Source: Mesorhizobium sp. STM 4661 (GTDB lineage Bacteria > Pseudomonadota > Alphaproteobacteria > Rhizobiales > Rhizobiaceae). From it: a stretch of DNA of 64,000 nucleotides. The stretch spans positions 1 to 64,000 of the forward strand of contig NZ_CAAF010000019.1 of the NCBI RefSeq assembly GCF_000359125.1. The letters run 5' to 3'. The translations under genes were made by a program, and so were the position numbers. This document shows, piece after piece, positions 55,188 to 64,000 of the stretch (positions are counted from its first letter, which is position 1; every line of letters begins with the position of its first letter). The notes beneath the pieces are model-generated. The model was not told the DNA's origin. It searched no databases and worked only from the letters and a program-made list of their open reading frames with translations.

Positions 55188-55509
55188 GTTAAGCCGATCG
55201 CAAGACGACAATGTTTTCAAGGCGCTGGCGCATCCGCGCCGGCGCGAATTGCTGGACGAACTGAGGGATGAGCCGAAGACCACGGGCATGCTCTGCGCTG
55301 CCTTTGCCGACATGGATCGCTGCACCGTCATGTTGCATTTGAAGGTGCTGGAAGAGGCCGACCTGATCGTGGCAAGGCGTGAGGGGCGCGAGCGCTGGAA
55401 CCATCTCAACGCGCTGCCGATCAAGCAGATCCACGACCGCTGGATCAGCCAGTATGCCGGCCACGCGATCAGCATCATCGACCGGCTGAAGTCCGATCTC
55501 GAAGGGTGA
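55186..55509 (+). CDS. ArsR-family transcriptional regulator
   Basis: A 107-aa winged-HTH repressor: NVFKALAHPRRRELLDEL and MDRCTVMLHLKVLEEADLIV with VARREGRERWNHLNAL. No metal-binding cysteine pair is present in the recognition helix area (only CAA and RCT), so it is of the non-metal ArsR/SRPBCC-linked type. Its ATG lies in the operator. The 236-base gap after it (55510-55745) holds no recognisable feature except the yebC promoter region. Confidence 0.92.
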   Translation: MLSRSQDDNVFKALAHPRRRELLDELRDEPKTTGMLCAAFADMDRCTVMLHLKVLEEADLIVARREGRERWNHLNALPIKQIHDRWISQYAGHAISIIDRLKSDLEG

Positions 55510-55745
55510 TTGGTCGCTGCGGCCCACCGGGGTTCCATGCCGTAGAGCCTCGCTCGCGCATCGCCATGGCGCGGCTGGACGAATTGAGCCGATTTATCTA
55601 TAAGCCGGCCATTCCGACAGAGAGCGCCGTGCGTCCATCCGGACCACCAGGGACGTTCTGAAATTTTGAATTCGAGCATTTTTTGCTAAAACGCCGGTGA
55701 ATCCACCTGGTTGCAAATGCTCTAGCCGAAGACGACAGGGGTGCC

Positions 55746-56495
55746 ATGGCTGGCCATTCACAGTTCAAGAACATCATGCACCGCAAGGGCCGTCAGGATG
55801 CGGTGCGGTCGAAAATGTTTTCCAAGCTGGCGCGCGAAATCACCGTCGCCGCCAAGACGGGCAAGCCCGATCCGGCGATGAACCCGCGCCTGCGCCTTGC
55901 CGTGCAGAACGCCAAGGCGGTGTCGATGCCGAAGGACAACATCCAGCGCGCCATCAACAAGGCCTCGATGGGCGACGCCGAGAATTACGAAGCCGTGCGC
56001 TACGAGGGCTATGGGCCGGGCGGCGTGGCGCTCATCGTCGAGGCGCTGACCGACAACCGCAACCGCTCGGCTTCCAATGTGCGCGCCGCCTTCACCAAGG
56101 CCGGCGGGGCGATGGGCGAAACCGGTTCGGTGTCGTTCATGTGGGACCGTGCCGGCGAGATCTACTATCCGGCCTCGGTCGGCAGTGCCGAGAAGGTCAT
56201 GGACGCGGCGATCGAGGCCGGCGCCGACGACGTCCAGTCGGACGAGGAAGGCCACACGATCTATTGCGCCTTCGAGAATCTCGGCGAAGTGTCGAAGGCG
56301 CTGGAAGGCGCGCTCGGCGAGGCGGAATCGGTCAAGCCGATCTGGCGGCCGCAGAACAACATCCCGGTCGACGAAGAGCGGGCGCGGTCGCTGATGAAGC
56401 TGGTCGCCACGCTCGAGGACGATGACGACGTGCAGAGCGTCTACGCCAATTTCGAGGTCGACGACGAGACACTGGCCAAGCTGAGCGCGGCGTGA
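55746..56495 (+). CDS. yebC: YebC/TACO1-family translational regulator
   Basis: A 249-aa protein starting [20 protein letters not shown], the family N-terminus. [13 protein letters not shown] and [20 protein letters not shown] are the hallmark blocks. Full length. YebC was long annotated as a transcription factor; recent evidence for the family points to ribosome assistance on proline stretches. In many proteobacteria it lies near ruvC; ruvCAB is not in this window. Confidence 0.96.
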   Translation: MAGHSQFKNIMHRKGRQDAVRSKMFSKLAREITVAAKTGKPDPAMNPRLRLAVQNAKAVSMPKDNIQRAINKASMGDAENYEAVRYEGYGPGGVALIVEALTDNRNRSASNVRAAFTKAGGAMGETGSVSFMWDRAGEIYYPASVGSAEKVMDAAIEAGADDVQSDEEGHTIYCAFENLGEVSKALEGALGEAESVKPIWRPQNNIPVDEERARSLMKLVATLEDDDDVQSVYANFEVDDETLAKLSAA

Positions 56496-56518
56496 GCCCT
56501 GACATGAGCGGAACTGAC

Positions 56519-56830
56519 ATGACTGAGAAGCCACTGCCCACCATCCGCATCACCTATTGCACGCAGTGCCTGTGGCTGCTCAGGGCGGGCTGGATGGCGC
56601 AGGAACTGCTCTCCACCTTCGGCACGGATCTCGGCGAGGTGACGCTGGTGCCCGGCACCGGCGGCATCTTCACCATTTCCTGCAACGACCAGCTCATCTG
56701 GGACCGCAAACGCGACGGCGGCTTTCCGGATGCGGCGAAGCTCAAGCAAATGGTCCGCGACGTGGTCGATCCGGACCGCGACCTCGGCCATGCCGACCGA
56801 AAGGGTCACAAGTCGAAAGACCTCGCGTAA
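56519..56830 (+). CDS. SelT/SelW/SelH-family (Rdx-type) protein
   Basis: About 103 aa from ATG 56519 (MTEKPLPTIRITYCTQCLWL), preceded by AGCGGA; ATG 56504 or GTG 56492 would add 5-9 residues. CTQC is the CxxC redox motif that in animal relatives is CxxU. GEVTLVPGTGGIFTISCNDQ and KLKQMVRDVVDPDRDLGH are typical of bacterial SelW-like proteins. A thioredoxin-like redox role is assumed. It starts within 25 nt of yebC's stop. Confidence 0.9.
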   Translation: MTEKPLPTIRITYCTQCLWLLRAGWMAQELLSTFGTDLGEVTLVPGTGGIFTISCNDQLIWDRKRDGGFPDAAKLKQMVRDVVDPDRDLGHADRKGHKSKDLA

Positions 56831-56862
56831 AAGCGGGTCCTTTCGTATTTCCGCCCTGCGTT

Positions 56863-57342
56863 TCACCGCCACGCGAAGATGAAGCAGGCAAGAGCTGCGA
56901 TGGCGGTGATGGTGCGGACGTGGTTCCACATCACCCAATCCCTGAGATAGGTGGTCCAGACAGTGGCGCCGTTGGCGCTGGCCGGATCGACGGCTGCCAG
57001 CGCGTTGTTGAGCGGCACGTTGAAGACCATGGTCACGATCGGGTTGCCGACGAGGTAGATCAGCGCCCCGGCGAGCAACCAGAGCGAGCCCGGCTGGCTC
57101 CAGCCCATCACCGCGCCGACGGCAATGATAATGCAGACCAGCCCGGTGCCGAAAAGCGCTGTCATGAACAATGGGGTGATGACGGTGATGTTGATCGAAT
57201 TCATCGCGGCGATGCCGCCGGCGGCAGGCAGGCGGGCAAGCGCGGGCATGATAAAATTGGAGAAGGCGAAGAAGACACCGCCGACGACGCCCGAGCCGAT
57301 TGCGGCGGCGAAGATGAGGGTGGGAAGAAGTTTCGCGATCAT
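56863..57342 (-). CDS. DUF1772 membrane protein
   Basis: A 159-aa protein from MIAKLLPTLIFAAAIGSGVV. It has four hydrophobic segments; FFAFSNFIMPAL and NVPLNNALAAVDP are the DUF1772 (anthrone-oxygenase-like) motifs. Its ATG lies 1 nt after the upstream stop (TGACATG), so it is coupled to the NmrA-like gene. It may be an accessory membrane oxidoreductase. Confidence 0.88.
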   Translation of the reverse strand: MIAKLLPTLIFAAAIGSGVVGGVFFAFSNFIMPALARLPAAGGIAAMNSINITVITPLFMTALFGTGLVCIIIAVGAVMGWSQPGSLWLLAGALIYLVGNPIVTMVFNVPLNNALAAVDPASANGATVWTTYLRDWVMWNHVRTITAIAALACFIFAWR

Positions 57343-57343
57343 G

Positions 57344-58174
57344 TCAGTTGCTCCAGATGCCAGAAGCGGCGGTTTCGGTCGCGTAGGCGGAGAAGTCCTT
57401 TGGCGCACGGCCGAGCACACGCTGGATGCCGTCAGCCAGTGACTCGTTGCGGCCGTCGAGCACCTCGGTGAACAGCTCATTGATGAGCCAGACGAACTCG
57501 GCCGGCAACTGCTGGGCTGCCACCGCGGCGGTGAACTCGGCATGCGAAATCCTGATAAAACGGATGTCGCGACCGGCGGCCTTGCCGATCTCGGCGACCG
57601 CGTCGGCGAAACTCAGCAGCCGCGGCCCGGTCAGCTCATAGAGCTGGCCGACATGGCACGGCTGGGTCAGCACGACAAATGCCGCCTCGGCGATATCGTC
57701 GGCATCGACAAATGGCTCGCCGACATTGCCAACCGGTAATGCAACTTCACCCCCGAGCAACGACTCGACAAGGAAGCCCTCGCTGAAGTTCTGGGAAAAC
57801 CAGGCGCAGCGCAGGATCGTCCAGTCGGCGCCAGAAGCCTTCAGCATCTCTTCGGCGCGCCGCGCCTCCGTTTCGCCGCGCCCCGACAGCAGCACCAGCC
57901 GGGTGACACCGCGCTGCACGGCAAGTTCGGCGAAGGCACCGACCGCTTCGGCGGCGCCCGGCACGGCAAGGTCGGGATAGTAGCTGATGTAGACGGCGCC
58001 GACGCCTTCGAGCGCCCGGGGCCAGGTCGTCCTGTCCCGCCAGTCGAAGGCCGGCGTGACCGAGCGCGAGCCGATCCGCACCTGCAGGCCTTGCGCCGTC
58101 AATCGTTCCGCCAGGCGACGGCCGGTCTTGCCGGTGCCGCCGAGGATCAAAGTCGGTTTGCTTGCGTCATTCAT
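57344..58174 (-). CDS. NmrA-like NAD(P)-binding protein
   Basis: A 276-aa atypical short-chain dehydrogenase. MNDASKPTLILGGTGKTGRR is the start with a GGTGKTG nucleotide motif (longer frame lacks an RBS). VDADDIAEAAFVVLTQP and LYELTGPRLLSFADAVAEIG are NmrA/YtfG-like. It may be a quinone reductase or redox sensor. It is divergent from a TetR gene and is the likely target with DUF1772. Confidence 0.9.
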   Translation of the reverse strand: MNDASKPTLILGGTGKTGRRLAERLTAQGLQVRIGSRSVTPAFDWRDRTTWPRALEGVGAVYISYYPDLAVPGAAEAVGAFAELAVQRGVTRLVLLSGRGETEARRAEEMLKASGADWTILRCAWFSQNFSEGFLVESLLGGEVALPVGNVGEPFVDADDIAEAAFVVLTQPCHVGQLYELTGPRLLSFADAVAEIGKAAGRDIRFIRISHAEFTAAVAAQQLPAEFVWLINELFTEVLDGRNESLADGIQRVLGRAPKDFSAYATETAASGIWSN

Positions 58175-58194
58175 GGTGGCTGTCCTCTGTTTAA

Positions 58195-58217
58195 AAATAT
58201 GAGTAATCCTCACATTT
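58195..58217. promoter_or_regulatory. Candidate TetR operator AAATATGAG-N5-CTCACATTT
   Basis: A near-perfect 9-bp inverted repeat (one mismatch) between the divergent NmrA-like and TetR genes. A weaker related pair (AAAACGTGA ... CTCGTATTTT) follows at 58220-58244. Confidence 0.6.
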
Positions 58218-58288
58218 GCAAAACGTGATAAACCCTCGTATTTTGCGAGTCAAGCCAATTTTGTCGAGAATCCGTCGGGGAGACGTTC

Positions 58289-58924
58289 ATGGAAGGCAGA
58301 CCTGGTTCGCAGGATGGACAGATTGCCTCGCCACGCCGGGCGCCTAGCCAGCAGCGCAGCCGCGAGCGGGTCGAACGCATGCTGGCCGCCGCTTCAGCGC
58401 TGATCGCCGAGCAAGGCAGCGACGCCATGCGCATGGGCGAGGTGGCGGAAAGGGCCGGCGTGTCGATCGGCTCGCTCTACCAGTTCTTCCCGGACAAGCG
58501 AGCGATCGTCTGGGCATTGGCCGAGCGCCACACCGCCGAGAGCCAGGCCTGCATTTCCGCGGCACTGGCTGATGTCAGCGATGCCGAAGGCCTGCGGCGG
58601 GCATTTTCGGAGCTGGTGGAAATCTACTACAGGCTGTTCCTGGCGGAGCCGGTGATGCGCGACATCTGGTCGGGCACGCAGGCCGACAAGGCGCTGCGCG
58701 AGCTCGAACTCGCCGACAGCCGGGCCAACGCCGAATTCCTCACCGTGGTGCTGAAGCGGCTGCGGCCCGCCGCCGATCCGGCGGCGCTGGAGACGACTGC
58801 GTTTCTCGTCTGGCAGATGGGAGAGACGGCGATGCGGCTGGCGATCTCGGTCGGGCGAGAAGAAGGCGACAGGCTGGTCGCCGCCTACAAGCGCATGGCG
58901 CTCAGGGAGTTGCTGACCGAGTAA
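58289..58924 (+). CDS. TetR-family transcriptional regulator
   Basis: A 211-aa repressor. RVERMLAAASALIAEQGSDA, MRMGEVAERAGVSIGSLYQF and FPDKRAIVWALAERH are the HTH; the remainder is the helical ligand domain. ATG at 58289 has GGGGAG upstream. It probably represses the divergent NmrA-like/DUF1772 pair and itself. The ligand is unknown. Confidence 0.93.
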   Translation: MEGRPGSQDGQIASPRRAPSQQRSRERVERMLAAASALIAEQGSDAMRMGEVAERAGVSIGSLYQFFPDKRAIVWALAERHTAESQACISAALADVSDAEGLRRAFSELVEIYYRLFLAEPVMRDIWSGTQADKALRELELADSRANAEFLTVVLKRLRPAADPAALETTAFLVWQMGETAMRLAISVGREEGDRLVAAYKRMALRELLTE

Positions 58925-58975
58925 AGCTGTCCCATTCCGAAGCCTCAGCTTGGCCAAGTGCCAAGTCCAGATGAC

Positions 58976-59004
58976 AAAAAACCCGCCTCGAGGGCGGGTT
59001 TTTT
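58976..59004. terminator. Bidirectional terminator between tetR-type gene and rpmE
   Basis: AAAAAACCCGCC-TCGAG-GGCGGGTTTTTT, a perfect 12-bp stem flanked by A and T runs, between convergent genes. Confidence 0.92.
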
Positions 59005-59024
59005 ATCTGCAAGGCCGATATGGT

Positions 59025-59246
59025 TTAAAGGCCGAAACCTTCGAAACGCTTCTTGAACTTCGACAGGCGGCCGCCGCGGTCGAGCAGGGTCTGCTGGCCG
59101 CCGGTCCAGGCCGGATGGGTGGTCGGGTCGATATCGAGGTTCATCGTATCGCCTTCCTTGCCCCAGGTCGAACGGGTCATGTATTCGGTGCCGTCGGTCA
59201 TGACGACCTTGATGGTGTGATAGTCGGGATGGATGTCGGTCTTCAT
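59025..59246 (-). CDS. rpmE: 50S ribosomal protein L31
   Basis: A 73-aa protein starting [20 protein letters not shown]. It has no cysteines, so it is the zinc-independent (C-minus) form. [20 protein letters not shown] and [15 protein letters not shown] are conserved. The preferred ATG is 59246; longer frames run into the promoter. It is divergent from the ABC exporter gene. Confidence 0.96.
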   Translation of the reverse strand: MKTDIHPDYHTIKVVMTDGTEYMTRSTWGKEGDTMNLDIDPTTHPAWTGGQQTLLDRGGRLSKFKKRFEGFGL

Positions 59247-59457
59247 GGTTTTATTCCTGAGCTCTGGCTTGCCGACGCTGCTGACGGGCACAAAGCCTGC
59301 GTCGATGCGCCCCTTTTTAAAACTCGAAGCCGCAGCTATTGAGGAGCCACGGCTTCTAAAACGGTCGGCGAGCCTATACATCAGCCGGAATTGAATCACA
59401 AGGCCGCGGCAAGCGCATATTGAGGCGCATGGCAAAAGGCGGCCAGAGGAAACGGTC

Positions 59458-61260
<1,803 letters not shown>

Positions 61261-61263
61261 CCC

Positions 61264-61695
61264 TCAGTCCGGCTTCCAGTCAGCGAGCAGGACGACACTG
61301 CCAAACTGTTTGGCTTTGGCAAAATGGCGTTGGTCGGCCGTGACAAAAGTGCCGCCACGCTCGATCGCCATTGCGTGATAGATGCTGTCGAACAAGGTAG
61401 GATGGCCTTTGTCAGGTCCGGCTGACGTTGCAATCTTCTCGGCTGTTGCCAGGTCCTGGATGGTTGGTTCTTCAATTGTCAGCCCCAGTTCTCGAAATTG
61501 ATCGAAAAGCTGGCCGACCACGGTAAGCGGCAATTCGAGATGCAAGGCTGCTGAAAGTGCCTCATACAGTACTATTGATGGCGCGAGATAGCCTTGCCCG
61601 TCTTCCAAGATGCGGTCGACTAAACCGCGCGCGATGTTGCTGTCCTCTTCCTGCTCGAGAAGCTTCACGAAAACGGAAGCATCCACGACGATCAT
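61264..61695 (-). CDS. vapC: PIN-domain toxin (VapC type), second copy
   Basis: A 143-aa PIN ribonuclease starting MIVVDASVFVKLLEQEEDSN. Acidic residues: Asp5, Glu in VLYEALSAAL, and Asp in TLFDSIYHAMA and FVTADQRHF. It ends 3 nt after the ABC exporter's stop on the opposite strand. It is unrelated in detail to the VapC at 28028-28444. A very short frame overlaps its start, probably the rest of, or a small, antitoxin. Confidence 0.92.
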   Translation of the reverse strand: MIVVDASVFVKLLEQEEDSNIARGLVDRILEDGQGYLAPSIVLYEALSAALHLELPLTVVGQLFDQFRELGLTIEEPTIQDLATAEKIATSAGPDKGHPTLFDSIYHAMAIERGGTFVTADQRHFAKAKQFGSVVLLADWKPD

Positions 61696-61814
61696 TCCTT
61701 GGTGCCTTCAAGCACGTCGAACGGGCGACCATCCCACTTCATTCTCTGCAGGCGTAGGAAATCGGTGGTGCTTTCGCCTTTGGCGCTGGATCCGCTCAGC
61801 GGTCGCGAGAACAA
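61692..61814 (-). CDS. Possible 40-aa antitoxin upstream of VapC
   Basis: TTG 61814 to TGA 61692; it overlaps the toxin ATG by four bases (ATGA), as antitoxins do. It contains STTDFLRLQRMKWDGRPFD and ends VLEGTKE. No DNA-binding domain is visible. Typical VapB is 70-90 aa, so this is either a minimal or a truncated antitoxin. The TTG start has no strong RBS. An upstream stop in the same frame lies shortly beyond it. Confidence 0.4.
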   Translation of the reverse strand: MFSRPLSGSSAKGESTTDFLRLQRMKWDGRPFDVLEGTKE

Positions 61815-61888
61815 AAGCAGAAGCAGCGGACAACTCGTGTGCTACCTAAACCGGACAACTTTAATTCGCTATCGACATGCTCGTGGCA

Positions 61889-63376
61889 TCACGCTCTCCC
61901 GTAGCGCTTCTTCAGATGATCGGTGAAATACGCGGCGTTGAGCTTCTCGCCAGTGGCGCGTTCGAGCAGTTCCGGTGTTGACCAGCGCGAGCCCTGTGAC
62001 CAGATTCTTTCACGGCGCCAGTCGTTGATGGCGCTGAAGTCACCCTTGGCGAGATCCTCGCCGGCCGAAGGATGGTCGCGCGTCAGCGCCGCCCATTGCT
62101 GCGCCGCCATCATGGCGCCCAGCGTATAGGAGGGGAAATAGCCGAAGGCAGCACCTGGCCAGTGCACGTCCTGCATCGGCCCGTCGGCTGGGTTGTCGAT
62201 GGTCGACAGGCCGAGATAGTCGCGCATCTTGGCGTCCCATGCTTCGGGGATGTCCGCGGCCTCCAGCCGTCCCGAGACCAGCTCCTGCTCCAGCTCATAG
62301 CGCAGGATGACGTGCAGCGGATAGGTCACCTCGTCGGCGTCGACGCGGATCAGGCCGCGCTCGACCCGGTGCACATGCGGCAGGATGTCGTCGATCGACC
62401 AGGCCTCGCCGAGGTGCCTTTCGACCACCGGCAGCGCCCAGCGCCAGAATTGCGGGTTGCGGCCGAGCTGCTTTTCGACGAACAGGCTCTGGCTTTCATG
62501 CACCGCCATGCCGCGCGCCTTGCCAAGTGGCCAGTGCGACCATGCCTTGGGCAGGTTCTGCTCGTAAAGCGCGTGGCCGGTCTCGTGCAGCACCCCCATC
62601 AGCGCCGACAGGAAGTCGGAGGTCTTGTAGCGGGTGGTGATGCGCACGTCGCTGGGCACGCCGCCACAGAACGGGTGATGCGACACCGAGAGCGAACCGT
62701 GGGTCAGGTCGAAGCCGACGGCCGCCATCATGGCGAGACCGAGCTCGCGCTGCCTGTCGATCGCGTAGCTGCCCGAAAGCGGTTTCAGCGGGCGCTTTGT
62801 CAGCCGCGCTTCCTGCACGGCCAGTGCTTCCGGCACGAAAGCCCTAAGGAAAGCCTTCAGCTCGGAAAAGACCGGCGTGATGTCGGCGGCGCGATTGCCG
62901 GGGTCGTACTGCTCCATCAGCGCGTCATAGGGATCGAGATCGAGGACATCGGCGCGCAGTGCAGCTTCCTCGCGCACCAGGGTCACGACGCCTTCGAGCG
63001 CCGGCAAAAACCCTGCCCAGTCGTTCTTCGCGCGCAGGTCGCGCCAGAGCTGTTCGGAGCGCATGCGCGCGGTGGTCTGGCGCTCGACGAATTCGACGGG
63101 CAGGCAGGTCAGGTTGGTGTATTGCCGCCGGAACTCCTTGAGCGCCGCCTGTTGTTCCTCGTTCAGCGTTTCCTGTTCGGCCGCCGCGATCCAGTCGGCG
63201 ATCTCCGGCGCCGTCGCACGGGCATGATGCATGCCGGCAAGCGCCGACATCGCCTCGGCGCGCTTCTCGCCGCCGCCGACGGCCATATGGGTCGCCTCGT
63301 CGGCGCCGAGGATGGCGAGCGCATGCTCCAGCGCTTCGAGCTTGTGGCCGAGGTCGTCGAGTTTTTGAAAGGACAT
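61889..63376 (-). CDS. M32-family carboxypeptidase
   Basis: A 495-aa metallocarboxypeptidase (Taq/Pfu type). The start MSFQKLDDLGHKLEALEHAL is preferred over a 40-codon longer frame. VLHETGHALYEQ is the HExxH zinc motif, HESQSLFVEKQLG carries the third ligand, and DEVTYPLHVILRYELEQELV is a family block. Full length. It removes C-terminal residues from peptides in the cytosol. Single gene. Confidence 0.95.
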   Translation of the reverse strand: MSFQKLDDLGHKLEALEHALAILGADEATHMAVGGGEKRAEAMSALAGMHHARATAPEIADWIAAAEQETLNEEQQAALKEFRRQYTNLTCLPVEFVERQTTARMRSEQLWRDLRAKNDWAGFLPALEGVVTLVREEAALRADVLDLDPYDALMEQYDPGNRAADITPVFSELKAFLRAFVPEALAVQEARLTKRPLKPLSGSYAIDRQRELGLAMMAAVGFDLTHGSLSVSHHPFCGGVPSDVRITTRYKTSDFLSALMGVLHETGHALYEQNLPKAWSHWPLGKARGMAVHESQSLFVEKQLGRNPQFWRWALPVVERHLGEAWSIDDILPHVHRVERGLIRVDADEVTYPLHVILRYELEQELVSGRLEAADIPEAWDAKMRDYLGLSTIDNPADGPMQDVHWPGAAFGYFPSYTLGAMMAAQQWAALTRDHPSAGEDLAKGDFSAINDWRRERIWSQGSRWSTPELLERATGEKLNAAYFTDHLKKRYGRA

Positions 63377-63569
63377 GGCGGGTTCCGGTGAATTTGAACG
63401 GCGGGGAAAAGATACCAATGCGCTGAAATTGGCAACCCTCAAGCGGTGCACCGCCACGGGTGTTCGGATCGCGATCCGCCATGCCAGGAGCAACACACCT
63501 TGCGGAAGCGGCGGTCTGCGTGGTCAATGTCCTTTGGCGGCGCGCAAGACCGCGACGGGGAGACGAAAC

Positions 63570-63923
63570 ATGATCGCCAATGTGCTGGTCGGGCTGGTGG
63601 CCCTGATCCACCTCTACATCGTCTATCTGGAGATGGTGCTGTGGGATACGCCGCGCGGCCACAAAGCGTTCAGCCTGACGCCGGAATTCGCCAGCGCATC
63701 GAAGGTGCTTGCCGCCAATCAGGGGCTTTATAACGGCTTTCTCGCTGCCGGACTGATCTGGGGGCTTTATCTCGGCGAGGCCGGTTTTCAGATCAAGATG
63801 TTCTTCCTGCTTTGCGTCGCTATTGCCGGCCTCTACGGCGCGGTGACGGTCGGCCGGAAAATCCTGTTCATCCAGACTGTGCCGGCAGCGCTGGCGCTGA
63901 TCGCGCTCGGGCTTGGCTGGTAA
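63570..63923 (+). CDS. DUF1304 membrane protein
   Basis: A 117-aa protein with four hydrophobic segments, starting MIANVLVGLVALIHLYIVYL with GGGGAG upstream. YLEMVLWDTPRGHKAFSL, NQGLYNGFLAAGLIWGL and YGAVTVGRKILFIQTVPA are the DUF1304 signature. Function unknown. It is divergent from the carboxypeptidase gene. Confidence 0.92.
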   Translation: MIANVLVGLVALIHLYIVYLEMVLWDTPRGHKAFSLTPEFASASKVLAANQGLYNGFLAAGLIWGLYLGEAGFQIKMFFLLCVAIAGLYGAVTVGRKILFIQTVPAALALIALGLGW

Positions 63924-63944
63924 CGCGGGCCAACGATCGAAAGG

Positions 63945-63975
63945 GACGCCAGCGGGGCAAAGGCCCCGAGGCGTC
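63945..63975 (+). terminator. Hairpin after the DUF1304 gene
   Basis: GACGCC-AG-CGGGGC and GCCCCG-A-GGCGTC form a bulged stem. There is no T-run directly after, so termination is uncertain. Confidence 0.4.
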
Positions 63976-64000
63976 AGGCAGTCCCTTCCTTGCTTCTAAT

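Overview
The window reads as a chromosomal segment of a rhizobial alphaproteobacterium, most likely Mesorhizobium or a close relative. The evidence is high GC, CTTGAC-type promoters, a GAAC-N7-GAAC LexA-type box, RIME/MITE-like palindromic repeats between genes, and the gene order rplU-rpmA ... obgE-proB-proA-nadD ... rsfS-rlmH-envC-ctpA-yibQ-rppH. The species call is inference from gene content and protein look, not from a search.

Layout. 1-2.0 kb: the truncated 5' part of a minus-strand gene for a large RTX-like protein, a small DUF2158 gene and tRNA-Ser(CGA). 2.3-9.6 kb: a housekeeping block (ribosomal proteins L21 and L27, the GTPase ObgE, proline synthesis ProB/ProA, NadD). 9.7-13.3 kb: accessory genes (an MFS pump, an ECF41-type sigma factor with its carboxymuconolactone-decarboxylase partner and a matching promoter, a MscS channel) lying between nadD and rsfS. 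13.6-19.2 kb: the ribosome/envelope block rsfS-rlmH-envC-ctpA-yibQ-rppH. 19.3-21.8 kb: alr and dadA, D-alanine turnover. 21.9-24.5 kb: a coupled pair of lipoprotein lipases (PLA2-like and PLD-like). 24.7-27.4 kb: a LysR regulator and mmsA.

27.6-29.9 kb: accessory genes, including a VapBC-type module whose antitoxin has an unusual N-terminal domain, a LexA-type box in front of a micro-ORF, a secreted protein, and an NTF2/HxlR pair. 29.9-33.9 kb: a hydroxyproline catabolic cluster (hypR, hypD, hypO, hypRE) with two perfect operators around a clear sigma-70 promoter; the last pathway enzyme, the alpha-ketoglutarate semialdehyde dehydrogenase, is not next to it. 34.2-40.7 kb: a LIV-type amino-acid ABC transporter operon with a DUF6867 protein. 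Its ATPase LivG carries a long C-terminal tail with the same helix-hairpin-helix domain as the tail of ribosomal protein L21. 40.8-44.3 kb: pyruvate carboxylase.

44.7-50.8 kb: GapR, ArsC, MsrB, an MBL-fold protein, and a MoxR/VWA pair split by GNAT and HicB-like genes. 51-53.8 kb: 6S RNA followed by 5-formyl-THF cyclo-ligase, YmdB-like phosphodiesterase, TerC and a 50-aa ORF. 53.8-64 kb: an ArsR-controlled SRPBCC/VOC operon, YebC, a SelT/W/H-like protein, a TetR-controlled reductase operon, L31, an ABC exporter, a second VapC, an M32 carboxypeptidase and a DUF1304 membrane protein.

No transposase, integrase, CRISPR array, rRNA or replication origin was seen. The most original signals are the HhH tail shared by L21 and LivG, the PLA2-PLD lipoprotein pair, the composite antitoxin, the self-consistent ECF41 promoter, and the repeat families that punctuate the gene borders.
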